DNA of 64,000 nucleotides from Spiroplasma endosymbiont of Poecilobothrus nobilitatus (GCF_964030655.1 NZ_OZ034915.1:682001-746000); one strand, 5' to 3'; shown: positions 1 through 15,162, counted from the stretch's first letter. The notes: generated by a model not told the origin, from the letters alone. Translations and numbers: made by a program.

Positions 1-99
1 GAAGATAGTTTTGACTTGGTAGATAATTTAAACGATGATGAGTTAGATGACATTGATGATGAACTTGATGAAATTAATGATCAATATGAATTAGATTAA
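1..99 (+). CDS. rpoB: RNA polymerase beta subunit, C-terminal end (partial)
   Basis: Open frame entering from the left edge and ending in TAA at 97-99. The 32 visible residues are very acidic (rich in Asp and Glu), as in the extreme C-terminus of many mollicute and Firmicute RpoB proteins. The assignment rests mainly on position: it ends 13 bp before rpoC, the usual rpoB-rpoC order. No catalytic part is visible. Confidence 0.8.
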   Translation, partial: EDSFDLVDNLNDDELDDIDDELDEINDQYELD

Positions 100-112
100 G
101 GGGGAAGAAAAA

Positions 113-3863
<3,751 letters not shown>

Positions 3864-3865
<2 letters not shown>

Positions 3866-3888
3866 AAAGACCCAATGGTCTTTTTTTC
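3864..3888 (+). terminator. Rho-independent terminator after rpoC
   Basis: Stem AAAAAGACC / GGTCTTTTT with a CAAT loop, followed by a T run, overlapping the rpoC stop codon. It closes the rpoBC unit and separates it from the IS insertion downstream. Confidence 0.85.
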
Positions 3889-3911
3889 TTGGGAATATTG
3901 AGAATAAATCT

Positions 3912-5615
3912 CTTTAATTTTGTAGAAAACTCTTGATATTTATAAAATATACCTAAAATTAGGTATATTTTTAATATAAGAGGTGAATAATTAATGGAAA
4001 AAATAATTGAAGAATTAATAAATAGTTTAACAGATGATTAATTTTTAGAATTTCATGAAAAAGTCAAAAAAGAAGCAGAATTAATTAAAAAACAAAAACG
4101 CTTAAATGAAATTGATCAAAAATTTAGGGATAAAGGTATTAAATGTCCTAATTGTCAATCTTTTTATTGTGTTAAAAATGGTCATAATCCTGAAGAAAAA
4201 CAAAAATATTTATGCAAAAAATGTCGTGCTAGTTTTGATGCTTTTCGTGATCATTTTACGTATTGAAGTCATTTAAATTATGAACTGGATAGGCTACAAT
4301 TATTAGGACCATAATTATATATACTTCAAAATTAGATAAAATTATTAAGAAAGAAGGAATATAAAAATGGGAAATAAAACTTCATACTCTGAAGAATTTA
4401 AAAAACAAATTGTCATGCTATATAAAAATGGTAAAAGTGTTATTAATCTAGGGCCGAATAAAACAGCCGAACTGGTCCAATAAGCTTTTCATAAAATAAC
4501 ACGACCATTAAATCAAATAACTCTATTTCATACTGATCGTGGTAATGAGTTTAAAAATAAAATCATTGATGAAATTTTAATAACTTTTAATATTAAAAGA
4601 TCATTAAGCAATAAAGGCTGCCCTTATGATAATGCTGTGGCTGAAACAACTTACAAAACTTTTAAAACTGAATTTATTAAGGGTAAAAAATTTAAAAATT
4701 TAACACAATTAAAATACGAAATTTTTGATTTTGTGCATTGATATAACAATATTCGAATTCATGGCAGTTTAAATTATTTATCTCCAGTTACTTTTATAAA
4801 ACAAATGTCTATATAAAAAGTGTCCTAAAAAGTGTTGCCATTCCAAACAGTGAAATTTATTGATTCAAATTTCATTATTAGGCCAATCTAGTAAAATTAT
4901 TTCCCGCTTTATTAAAACATCACCGAAAACCGCTTGATATAATCGCCAAAAAATAATGAAATCAAAACAATTAGAAAACACCCAATTAAAATTTAAAACG
5001 TTAAATGGCCAAATTCAAATCGATGAAACATTTATTAAAGAAATCCACAAAGGTAATTTTAAAGATAAATTTGATAAAAGAAAAATTCATCTTGATTCAT
5101 TTTCAACCAACACTAAATGTTGTATTCAAATGGCTGTTGATAGCAATAATAATATTTATGTTAAATCAACCAACACAAAACGATTACAAAAACAGTGAAT
5201 TATTGAAAATATTAATAAACAATTAATCAAATAAAATTCAATTATTATTTCTGACATGCAACCATTATATTTATTAGTAGCAAAACAAACAAATTCTATT
5301 TTATTAGCAACTAAAACTAGTACAAATCCTGATGCTAGTTATCGGAAGTTAAATAAAATTAGTAAATTACAATCAAATCTTAAAGAATCATTAATTAATT
5401 ATCATGGCTTAGGTTTCACGAACATTCAAAATTATTTAAATCTCTGAAAATGAAAATACCAGCATAAAGGTTTAACGCCAAACCAACAATCATCGGCATT
5501 ATATTTTAACGTATAAAAAAGTTAAATAACAATATTAAAAGTTTATATAATTTTCTTTTAAAGTTACCATATTGATGTTTTTTTTATTTCATCAAGAGTT
5601 TTATACAAAATTAAA
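3912..5615 (+). mobile_element. IS1595-like element copy A1 (decayed, interrupted by IS3 B1)
   Basis: Left end CTTTAATTTTGTAGAAAACT, right end its inverted complement with one change (5591-5615). A 9-bp repeat AATAAATCT flanks it (3903-3911 and 5616-5624), a target duplication (8 bp plus a shared A is also possible). The transposase start is at 3994 (MEKIIEEL...). It encodes a CPNC...CKKC zinc ribbon and a DDE-type domain beginning 'QIDETFIKEI'. It is dead: TAA replaces CAA at 4039-4041, a second TAA sits at about 5231, and IS3 copy B1 interrupts it at 4286-4845. Without B1 it is about 1141 bp. Family assignment is by motif; IS1 is a possible relative because of the 9-bp duplication. Confidence 0.85.
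4286..4845 (+). mobile_element. IS3-family copy B1, internally deleted, nested in A1
   Basis: Carries both IS3 ends (TGGATAGGCTAC... and ...GTTGCCATTCCA) and a clean 3-bp target duplication AAC (4283-4285, 4846-4848) inside element A1. About 660 bp are missing: the sequence passes from orfA (start 4367) directly into the middle of orfB at a shared GGG near 4451-4453. It also has a TAA in the orfB remainder near 4482. It encodes no functional transposase. Confidence 0.9.
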
Positions 5616-5623
5616 AATAAATC

Positions 5624-5652
5624 TTGACTTAATTTTTTGTTTTATGTAATAT
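5624..5652 (+). promoter_or_regulatory. Promoter of the rpsL-rpsG-fusA operon
   Basis: TTGACT (5624-5629), 17-nt spacer, TAATAT (5647-5652) preceded by TG (5645-5646, extended -10). It lies about 60 bp before rpsL. Its first base is the last base of the target duplication of IS copy A1. Confidence 0.8.
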
Positions 5653-5712
5653 TATATATGGATTGTATTCTTTGATACACTCGGATATGTGAAACAGAAA
5701 GGAGAAAGTTTA

Positions 5713-6135
5713 ATGCCAACAATTAATCAATTAGTGCGTAAACCACGTAAAGATAAAGTGTGAAAAACAAAAGCTCCTGCTTTAAACAGGGGGCTAAACT
5801 CTTTACAAAAAAAACCTACTAATGTTACGGCACCACAAAGAAGAGGTGTTTGTACAAGGGTTGGAAAAATGTCACCAAAAAAACCGAACTCAGCATTACG
5901 AAGTTATACTCGTGTTCGTTTAACAAACAAATTAGAAGTAACAGCATATATTCCTGGTGAAGGACATAACTTACAAGAACATAGTGTTGTATTAATCCAT
6001 GGTGGAAGGGTTAAAGACTTACCAGGGGTTCGTTACCATATTATTCGTGGTACTTTAGATACTGCTGGAGTTAATAACCGTCAACAAGGAAGATCACTAT
6101 ATGGAACAAAAAGACCAAAAGCTGCAAAAGCTTAA
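5713..6135 (+). CDS. rpsL: 30S ribosomal protein S12
   Basis: Decoding-centre protein of the small subunit, 140 aa, standard length. Starts at ATG after AAAGGAGAAAG. It has the universal segments 'RRGVCTRV' and '[10 protein letters not shown]' (the streptomycin-site lysine is kept) and 'GVRYHIIRG'. One TGA is read as Trp near residue 17. First gene of the str operon; rpsG follows 25 bp later. Confidence 0.97.
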
Positions 6136-6160
6136 TTAAACAGAAAGGAGGATTATTACG

Positions 6161-6628
<468 letters not shown>

Positions 6629-6649
6629 AAAATAGAAAGGAAAAGAAAA

Positions 6650-8719
6650 ATGGCAAGAAAATATTCTCTAGAAAATACGAGAAATATTGGAATTATGGCA
6701 CATATTGATGCTGGAAAAACTACAACAACAGAACGCATTTTGTTCCATACTGGTAAAATTCATAAAATTGGTGAAACCCATGATGGAGCTAGCCAAATGG
6801 ATTGAATGGCTCAAGAACAAGAACGTGGAATTACAATTACTTCTGCGGCAACAACGGCGTTTTGAAAAAATATGCGCTTAAATATTATTGATACTCCAGG
6901 GCACGTTGATTTTACTGTTGAAGTAGAAAGATCATTACGAGTGTTAGATGGAGCAGTAGCTGTTCTTGATGGACAATCAGGAGTTGAACCCCAAACAGAA
7001 ACGGTTTGACGTCAAGCAACCACATATGGTGTACCACGGATTGTCTTTGTTAATAAAATGGATAAAATTGGAGCTGACTTTTTATACTCAGTAAAAACAA
7101 TTCATGACCGTTTACAAGCAAATGCCCATCCAGTTCAAATTCCAATTGGAGCTGAAGACCAGTTTACAGGAATTATTGATATCGTTGAACGAAAAGCTTA
7201 TCATTATGATGGAGCAGCAAACGAAGAAGCAAAAGAAATTCCAATCCCAGATGATTTAAAAGACTTAGTTGAAGAATACCAAATGAAATTAATTGAAGCA
7301 GCGGTTAACTTTGATGAAGAGTTAATGTTGAAATACTTAGATGGTAATGATATTTCAATTCCAGAAATTAAAAGTGCAATTCGTACTGCAACATTAACTG
7401 GTGATTTTTTCCCAGTCTTTTGTGGAAGTGCTTTTAAAAACAAGGGAGTTAAATTAATGTTGGATGGCGTAATTGATTATTTACCTTCACCACTTGATAT
7501 TCCATCAATTAAAGGTGTTATAGAAGATGGGACTGAAGTTGAACGTCATGCTGATGATAGTGAACCATTTTCAGCATTAGCATTTAAAATTATGACAGAC
7601 CCATTTGTTGGAAAATTAACATTTTTCCGTGTTTACTCAGGAGTGTTAAAAAAAGGAAGTTCTGTATTAAACTCAACAAAAGATAAAACAGAACGTATTG
7701 GCCGTTTGTTAAAAATGCATGCTAATAATCGTGAAGAAATTGAAGCTGTGTATGCTGGTGATATTGCAGCAGCAGTTGGTTTGAAATTAACAACAACAGG
7801 AGATACGCTTTGTGATGAAAAAAATGAAGTAATCTTAGAATCAATGGTTTTCCCAGAACCAGTTATTAACTTAGCTTTAGAACCAAAAACAAAAGCTGAC
7901 CAAGAAAAAATGAGTTTAGCATTACAAAAATTAGCAGAAGAAGATCCAACTTTCTGAACATGAACAGATGAAGAAACAGGACAAACAATAATTGCTGGAA
8001 TGGGAGAGTTACACTTGGATATTTTAGTTGATCGAATGAAACGTGAATTTAAAGTAGAAACTAATGTTGGAGCACCACAAGTTTCATATCGCGAAACATT
8101 TAAAGATAGTGCTGAAGTGGAAGGAAAATACATTAAACAATCAGGAGGGCGTGGACAATATGGGCACGTATGAATTAAGTTTGAACCAAATCATGATAAA
8201 GGATTTGAGTTTGTTGACGCAATTGTTGGTGGAAAAATTTCAAAAGAATTCATTGGTTCAGTTAAAAAAGGTTTAGAAGAGTCAATGCAAACAGGAAAAT
8301 TAGCAGGATATCCAATGATTGATATTAAAGCAACATTATATGATGGGTCATACCATGATGTCGATTCATCACAAATGGCTTATGAGTTTGCGGCTAGTTT
8401 AGCTTTAAAAGAAGCAGCTAAAAAATGTAAACCAGTTATTTTAGAACCAATTATGGCTGTTGAAGTTACTGTTCCAGAAGAATACTATGGGGATGTAATG
8501 GGAAACTTATCTTCACGTCGTGGTCAAATCGAAGGAAATGATCAACGTGGAAATGCCCAAGTTGTAAAGGCAAAAGTTCCATTGTCAGAAATGTTTGGAT
8601 ATGCAACTGGCTTACGAAGCTTTACCCAAGGACGCGGAACTTATACAATGTTGTTTACACATTACCAAGAAGCACCAAAGTCAATTACAGAAGAAATTAT
8701 TAAAAAAGCAGGAAAATAA
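6650..8719 (+). CDS. fusA: Elongation factor G
   Basis: Ribosomal translocase GTPase, 689 aa, full length. ATG at 6650 after GAAAGGAAAAG. G1 motif 'AHIDAGKTT' near residues 17-25, switch II 'DTPGH', G4 'NKMD' at residues 135-138, then domains II-V ending '...EEIIKKAGK'. Several TGA codons read as Trp. Third gene of the str operon; a 127-bp gap with its own promoter separates it from tuf. Confidence 0.98.
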
Positions 8720-8768
8720 ACAGATTAATTATTACAAAATTGTTTAATCTACCATTACTAAAAAAAGA

Positions 8769-8797
8769 TTGCAAAGTAAAAAGAATTAATTTACAAT
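8769..8797 (+). promoter_or_regulatory. Likely tuf promoter
   Basis: TTGCAA (8769-8774), 17-nt spacer, TACAAT (8792-8797), 50 bp before the tuf start. It implies that tuf can be transcribed separately from the upstream str genes; no clear terminator was seen in the fusA-tuf gap. Confidence 0.6.
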
Positions 8798-8846
8798 AGT
8801 TATGACATTTGTCTATTAATTAAAAATATAGGAGGAAAAGATTAAA

Positions 8847-10037
8847 ATGGCAAAACAAAAATTTGATAGAAGTTTACCACACGTAAATGTTGGAACAATT
8901 GGCCACGTTGACCATGGTAAAACTACTTTAACAGCAGCTATTACAACTGTATTAGCTAAAAAAGGATTTGCAGAAGCCCAAAAATATGACAATATTGATA
9001 AAGCTCCCGAAGAAAAAGAACGTGGGATTACAATTAATACTTCACACGTTGAATATCGTACTGATAAAAGACACTATGCACACGTAGACTGCCCGGGACA
9101 TGCCGATTATGTTAAAAACATGATTACGGGTGCTGCACAAATGGATGGTGCGATTTTAGTTGTTGCAGCAACAGATGGACCAATGCCTCAAACAAGAGAA
9201 CATATCTTATTATCAAGACAAGTTGGTGTACCAAAAATGATTGTTTTCTTAAACAAATGTGATATGATGGATGGCGATACTGAAATGATGGATTTAATCG
9301 AAATGGAAGTTAGAGATCTATTAAGCGAATATGGTTTTGATGGTGAAAAAACACCAGTTATTAGAGGATCAGCTTTAAAAGCTCTTGAAAGTGATGCTCA
9401 ATGAGAAGAAAAAATTATGGAATTAATGAACGCAATTGATGAATGAATTCCAGAACCAGAAAGAGATACTGCAAAACCATTTATGATGCCAGTTGAAGAT
9501 GTTTTCACAATTACAGGTCGTGGAACAGTGGCAACAGGTCGTGTTGAACGTGGAATTGTTAAAGTTAATGAAGAAGTTGAAATCGTTGGATTAAAAAATG
9601 AAACTAAAAAAGTTGTTGCAACAGGTTTAGAAATGTTTAGAAAATTATTAGATGATGCTAAAGCTGGAGATAATGTTGGGGTTTTATTACGTGGAGTTGA
9701 TCGTAGTGATGTTGAACGTGGGCAAGTTATTGCCAAACCAGGTTCAGTTAAACCACATAAAGAGTTTAAAGCACAAGTTTATGTTTTAACAAAAGAAGAA
9801 GGTGGGCGTCATACACCATTCTTCGGAAACTACCGTCCACAATTTTACTTCCGTACAACGGATGTTACAGGTTCAATTAAATTACCAAGTGGTGTTGAAA
9901 TGGTTATGCCAGGGGATAATGTTGAAATGACAGTTGAATTAATTGCCCCAGTTGCGATTGAAGAAGGAACAAAATTCTCAATTCGTGAAGGTGGACGTAC
10001 AATCGGTGCCGGAACAGTTGTTTCAATTAGTAAATAA
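8847..10037 (+). CDS. tuf: Elongation factor Tu
   Basis: GTPase that delivers aminoacyl-tRNA to the ribosome, 396 aa. ATG after ATAGGAGGAAAAG. G1 'GHVDHGKTT' near residues 18-26, 'DCPGHADY', 'NKCD', and the domain II/III segments '[13 protein letters not shown]' and '[18 protein letters not shown]'. TGA-coded Trp at 9402-9404 and downstream. Followed at once by a strong terminator. Confidence 0.98.
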
Positions 10038-10044
10038 TAAAATT

Positions 10045-10074
10045 AAAAAATAACTCTCTTTGAGTTATTTTTTT
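10045..10074 (+). terminator. Rho-independent terminator after tuf
   Basis: Stem AAATAACTC / GAGTTATTT, loop TCTTT, followed by a T run (10068-10074). Confidence 0.9.
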
Positions 10075-10149
10075 ATTAATTATAATTAATCTTGTTTTTA
10101 TATTTTTTTCTTATATAATATTAGATAAGTTCTGAGAGGAGTAGTAACA

Positions 10150-10764
10150 ATGGGATATAATCCAACAGTTAATAATGCGGAAGTTACAGCAACAAGTATT
10201 TTTTGAGGAAAATTCTTTGTATACATTTGATTTATTTTAATTATCCCAATTTTCTTATTTATTTTATCAAGAAATAATTTAATTAGAAATAAAGAAAAAA
10301 TTGAAGAAACAGCTTCTGACATTGATGTTCAATTAAAACGAAGAATTGATATGTTAACAAAATTAATTGATAGCACAAAGAAATATATGAAATATGAAAA
10401 AGATACTTTAGCAGCAGTTGTTGAATTGCGTAGTCAAGCAAATAAAAACTTAAATGTTAAGGAATTAGAGCAAATTAATAATTCTGTTACAAGTCAAGCT
10501 GGTAAAATTAATGTATTATTAGAAAATTATCCAGATTTAAAAGCTAATAACAGTGTAAATGAATTACAAGAAGGAATTAGAGATTGTGAAGATAATATTG
10601 CCGCTGCACGACGTTTTTATAATTCAGCAGTTCGTGACTTTAATGCGAGTTTAAAAACATGGCCATCAAATGTTGCAGCAAGTTCATTAAAATTAAGTAC
10701 ATTCTTATATTTTGAAGCTAATGCTGCTGATCGTCAAGATGTTAATATAGATTTAGGCCAATAA
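10150..10764 (+). CDS. lemA: LemA family membrane protein
   Basis: 204 aa. An N-terminal transmembrane segment (about residues 21-42, 'FVYIWFILIIPIFLFILS') is followed by 'RNKEKIEETASDIDVQLKRR', the LemA-type start of a helical bundle, then 'AARRFYNSAVRDFN', the most conserved LemA motif. Cellular role is not well defined in the family. ATG at 10150 follows GAGAGGAG. A DUF3137 remnant directly downstream matches the usual lemA neighbourhood. Confidence 0.9.
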
Positions 10765-10824
10765 TTATTTTGGTTTAATTCTATTTTTTAATTAATTAAA
10801 AAAATATAAAAGGATAAAATAAGA

Positions 10825-12924
10825 ATGATTAAATAAGATTTAGAAACAATTGTTGAACATGATTTTCAAATGTTAATACAAAAACATAAATTAAAAAATA
10901 TTAATTTTAAATATTTTAAAAAACGGTATATCTTTTTGAATTTTATCTTAGTTGTTATTACTTTTTTCTTGTGATTTTTATTATTAGCAATAATTATGCA
11001 AATGCCAATTAGTTTTTTAAAAAAATTATTAGGTATAGGTATTGCTGGCAAAATTATTTTAGTTTTTAGTAGTTTAGTTACTTTAAGTTTAGGGATTTTA
11101 TTATTTAAAAAGTATTATCAAGCAGCAAAATTACAAAAAATTATTATGCAAGAACTACCGTTTGAGAAATTTTATCAAATTGGTCTTAATACTTTGGCAA
11201 AAAAACAATATCAAATTGCTACTATTACTCAAAAATTTAATCTTTTTCCACGCATGGGAGTACCTAAAACGAAAGATATTAAAGAAGACTATGTTATTAA
11301 TTTTTATGAAAATGATATTAATTACTCATTTGGAAAATTAACACGACGCGAAGTGATTGGTTGAGGTAAAGATGAAGAAGTTACTTATACGCGCGATATC
11401 CACATTTAACGCTTGATGTTAAACAAATGCCAGAATTAGTTGCTACAATTAAAACAATGCATACTTTCTTAAAAATTTTTAAAACAAGAGATAATACAAC
11501 GTTAGAATCAACATAATTTGAAAAAATGTTTGCTGTTAATGCAAATGACCAAATTTTAATACGAAAATTATTAACACCAAAATTAATAGTTAATTTAATT
11601 GAGTTAGCAAAAGAAGAAGCAAAAATCCCAACAATGCACTTTGATGATGGATACTTGACAATTGTTTTCTTTAATTTTGTAGAAAACTCTTGATATTTAT
11701 AAAATATACCTAAAATTAGGTATATTTTTAATATAAGAGGTGAATAATTAATGGAAAAAATAATTGAAGAATTAATAAATAGTTTAACAGATGATAAATT
11801 TTTAGAATTTCATGAAAAAGTCAAAAAAGAAGCAGAATTAATTAAAAAACAAAAACGTTTAAATGAAATTGATCAAAAATTTAGGGATAAAGGTATTAAA
11901 TGTCCTAATTGTCAATCTTTTTATTGTGTTAAAAATGGTCATAATCCTGAAGGAAAACAAAAATATTTATGCAAAAAATGTCGTGCTAGTTTTGATGATT
12001 TTCGTGATAATTTTACGTATTGAAGTCATTTAAATTATGAACAGTGAAATTTATTGATTCAAATTTCATTATTAGGGCAATCTAGTAAAATGATTTCTCG
12101 CTTTATTAAAACATCGCCGAAAACCGCTTGATATAATCGCTAAAAAATAATGAAATCAAAACAATTAGAAAACACCCAATTAAAATTTAAAACGTTAAAT
12201 GGCCAAATTCAAATCGATGAAACATTTATTAAAGAAATCCACAAAGGTAATTTTAAAGATAAATTTGATAAAAGAAAAATTCATCTTGATTCATTTTCAA
12301 CCAACACTAAATGTTGTATTCAAATGGCTGTTGATAGCAATAATAATATTTATGTTAAATCAACCAACACAAAACGATTACAAAAACAGTGAATTATTGA
12401 AAATATTAATAAACAATTAATCAAAGAAAATTCAATTATTATTTCTGACATGCAACCATTATATTTATTAGTAGCAAAACAAACAAATTCTATTTTATTA
12501 GCAAATAAAACTAGTACAAATCCTGATGCTAGTTATCGGAAGTTAAATAAAATTAGTAAATTACAATCAAATCTTAAAGAATCCTTAATTCATTATCATG
12601 GCTTATGTTTCACGAACATTCAAAATTATTTAAATCTCTTAAAATGAAAATACCAGCATAAAGGTTTAACGCCAAACCAACAATCATCGGTATTATATTT
12701 TAACGTATAAAAAAGTTAAATAACAATATTAAAAGTTTATATAATTTTCTTTTAAAGTTATCATATTGATGATTTTTTTTATTTCATCAAGAGTTTTCTA
12801 CAAAATTAAAAATTGTTTTTGATAATTATTTTGTTAATAGTTTTGATGACCCAAACTCGGATTTTATTTTATTGGAACTTATCAAGATATTTTGACAAAT
12901 ATTATTGATGTTATTCATCATGAC
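10825..12924 (+). pseudogene. DUF3137-family membrane protein, pseudogene interrupted by IS A2
   Basis: Starts at ATG 10825 but has TAA at codon 4 (10834-10836). The frame then reads two hydrophobic segments (about 10920-10995 and 11055-11105) and a stretch ending 'TYTRDIHI' before TAA near 11407-11409. More stops and shifted frames follow. IS copy A2 (11669-12810, 9-bp duplication AATTGTTTT) cuts it, and about 115 bp of reading remain beyond A2 before IS3 B2. The family call rests on position after lemA and two N-terminal membrane helices, so it is tentative. Clearly not functional. Confidence 0.55.
11669..12810 (+). mobile_element. IS1595-like element copy A2 (transposase with one nonsense codon)
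   Basis: Complete 1142-bp element with both inverted ends and a 9-bp duplication AATTGTTTT (11660-11668, 12811-12819). The transposase starts at 11751 with a zinc ribbon (CPNC...CKKC) and the 'QIDETF' catalytic Asp, but TAA replaces CAA at 12141-12143 (codon 131). A stem (AAAATATACCTAA / TTAGGTATATTTTT) lies between the left end and the gene, as in the other copies, and may block read-in transcription. Confidence 0.9.
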
Positions 12925-14128
12925 TGGAATGGCAACACTTTTTAGGACACTTTTTATATAGACATTTGTTTTCTAAAAGTAACTGGAGATAAATAATTTA
13001 AACTGCCATGAATTCGAATATTGTTATATCAATGCACAAAATCAAAAAGTTCGTATTTTAATTGTGTTAAATTTTTAAATTTTTTACCCTTAATAAATTC
13101 AGTTTTAAAAGTTTTGTAAGTTGTTTCAGCCACAGCATTATCATAAGGGCAGCCTTTATTGCTTAATGATCTTTTAATATTAAAAGTTATTAAAATTTCA
13201 TCAATGATTTTATTTTTAAACTCATTACCACGATCAGTATGAAATAGAGTTATTTGATTTAATGGTCGTGTTATTTTATGAAAAGATTGTTGGACCAGTT
13301 CGGCTGTTTTATTCGACCCAGCACTATAACCAATTATTTCAAGATTAAACAAGTCAATTAATAAACAAATATAATGTAATTTAGCGCCAACTTGAACATA
13401 TGTTAAATCACTAACAATAACTTCATTAGGTTTTTTGTTGTTAAATTGACGATTTAAAATATTATTAATTTGGTCATTATTGACTGTTGTTTTATGATTA
13501 TGATATTTTAATTTGGTGTATTTAGAAACCAAATTATTTTTGATCATAAAGAATCTGATTTTTCGCCGCGATAAGATGATATCTTTTCTGTTTAAAATAA
13601 CTTTAATTTTGCGACTTTTATTAAAGGCACTGATAATTTCTTGTTCATAATTATTAACTTGCTTGTTAATACATTTATTAGTTTGATAATAATACGTTGA
13701 TTTTGATAAACCCAAAATCTTACATATTTTTCTTACTGAATATTTTGTTTTGTTGTTATTAATTATTGTTATTTTTTGGCCATTATCAGTGCGGCTTGCT
13801 TTAAAATGTCATTTTCCATTTTCAAGTCTTTAAGTTCTTTTCGTAAAGTTATTATTTCATTTTCTTATAGTGTGCGATTGTCTTTTGCTTTAAATGAACC
13901 AGAATTATTATAATTTTTAACTCAACTATAAATAGTTAATTTTGGTAAATTATATTCTTGCCCTAGATTAATAACACTTTTACCATTTTTATATAGCATG
14001 ACAATTTGTTTTTTAAATTCTTCAGAGTATGAAGTTTTATTTCCCATTTTTATATTCCTTCTTTCTTAATAATTTTATCTAATTTTGAAGTCTATATAAT
14101 TATGGTCCTAATAATTGTAGCCTATCCA
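12925..14128 (-). mobile_element. IS3-family copy B2 (inactive)
   Basis: Reverse-oriented copy bounded by TGGAATGGCAAC (left) and CCTATCCA (right); no flanking duplication seen. orfB (12954 to about 13715, reverse) is open but has lost 12 bp coding 'IYGA' in the segment before the DDE core. orfA (start 14047) has a nonsense codon (TAA for GAA) near 13866. It borders the DUF3137 pseudogene and cuts the small zinc-finger gene on its right. Confidence 0.9.
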
Positions 14129-14227
14129 ATTAAAACATTTATAGTGTAGTGTCATATTATATTTATTTACTATATTTCCATGATTAATATTTTTATTACA
14201 AAAATTACATTTAATTTTGCTATTCAT
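14129..14227 (-). pseudogene. Small CxxC...HxxC protein, 3' end removed by IS3 B2
   Basis: Reverse-strand frame from ATG 14227 running into IS3 copy B2; 33 codons remain. It encodes 'CNFC' and 'HYKC' about 20 residues apart, a likely zinc-binding pair. The start overlaps the end of the upstream frame (ATGAATAG), which suggests translational coupling. Family not recognised. Confidence 0.5.
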
Positions 14228-14441
14228 ACTTATCATCATCATCTATAAATTTATATATTTTTAGTTTCTGATTATTAAAGGTTTTTTTCTTTGTTTTAGC
14301 AATAATATTAGCTATATATCTTTTTTTAAATTGATAATTTTTATCTGATGGGCCAATTCCAAACAAAAAATATATTATTTCTTCATACGAACTATAAGTT
14401 CCTAAATAATTATCATCTCAGTCATAAATTACAAAAAATAA
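14220..14441 (-). CDS. Unrecognised short reading frame, probably the 3' part of the gene upstream
   Basis: About 70 codons from just after a TAA to TAG at 14222-14220, ending with an acidic 'DDDDKYE'. It has no ATG, GTG or TTG near its 5' end. It begins next to the stop of the 148-aa frame at 14446-14892, so the two may be one gene broken by a frameshift. No family recognised; the mix of aromatic and charged residues looks protein-like. Confidence 0.4.
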
Positions 14442-14445
14442 TTAT

Positions 14446-14892
14446 TTAATCTCATATTATTTTTTCTTCTTCTGTATTAAATAAATTTTCTTCTTCTGAA
14501 TTGGTAAAACTAGTTTTATTGTTATCAATAACTTCTTTTTTATTTAAAACTGATAAATTTTCTGCTTGATTATTGTAGTTTTTAATATTATTTTTCGCTC
14601 TAACCTCTATTGCATTCTTCAATTCAATGCCAACAATATATCCTAATATCATTTTTGCACCATTTTCCATAATAAATTCTTCATACTTTTGACTTGGAAA
14701 TAACCCTAATTTTAATTGATTTGAATATTTTGCATTATAAATAAGTTGCTTAGGAATTAATATGCTACAGCCTGGCGTAATTGGACTAATTATATTTCTA
14801 CAAGTTAATGTATCAAATTCAATTAATCTAATATAATTTTTGTTTAAATATACATAAACCAATTTTTTCTTTATAAATATTAACACCACCAA
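14446..14892 (-). CDS. Hypothetical protein, 148 aa
   Basis: Reverse-strand frame from a TTG/GTG cluster (14892-14887) to TAA at 14448-14446, with one TGA-coded Trp near the end. The N-terminal half is beta-rich ('KKKLVYVYLNKNYIRLIEFD'); the C-terminal 45 residues are Asn/Glu-rich and probably disordered. No convincing ribosome binding site, so the start is uncertain. Downstream in the same direction lie two more small frames, the last cut by IS3 B2. Upstream lies a 12-bp tandem array that could control it. I do not recognise the family; plasmid or phage origin is possible but not shown. Confidence 0.45.
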
Positions 14893-14922
14893 TCTAACAA
14901 TTTTGCCCTGAACAAGGTGCTA

Positions 14923-15006
14923 AACTTGTTAAACAACTAGTTATTTAACTAATTATTTAACTTATTACTTAACTTGTTAATAAACTAGTTAATTAACTTG
15001 TTGTTA
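14923..15006. repeat. 12-bp x 7 tandem array (AACTWGTTAWTT-like)
   Basis: Seven contiguous 12-bp units starting at 14923, 14935, 14947, 14959, 14971, 14983 and 14995, each beginning AACT or AACTT and most containing the half-palindrome AACTAGTT/AACTTGTT. All frames are closed by stops, so it is not a coding repeat. It lies between the leftward hypothetical operon and the rightward E2-like gene. An iteron or operator array is plausible. Confidence 0.85.
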
Positions 15007-15100
15007 TTAATTAAAATTGCACAATGAAAAACATTTGTTGCATTTTTTTTACCACAACAAATCAATATTTAGTTATTAACAAGCTTGCAATTTAACAAAT

Positions 15101-15127
15101 AAAAAAGATTTACTTTTTCAGTAAATC
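15101..15127 (-). terminator. Hairpin with T run on the reverse strand
   Basis: Stem GATTTACT (15107-15114) / AGTAAATC (15120-15127), followed on the reverse strand by six T. It would stop leftward transcription entering from the right, shielding the array and small operon. Confidence 0.55.
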
Positions 15128-15162
15128 CGTATCTTTGTTACTCGCCCAGAAATGTAAAAATT

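Noticed and set aside
7633-8133. Long antisense frames inside fusA, tuf, rpoC and the atp genes
   Set aside because: They mirror conserved genes on the other strand and show no ribosome sites or family motifs.
8720-8846. fusA-tuf gap as a riboswitch or small RNA
   Set aside because: No stable stem or known motif beyond the promoter boxes.
14923-15006. Tandem array as a CRISPR
   Set aside because: Units are 12 bp and contiguous, with no spacers and no cas genes.
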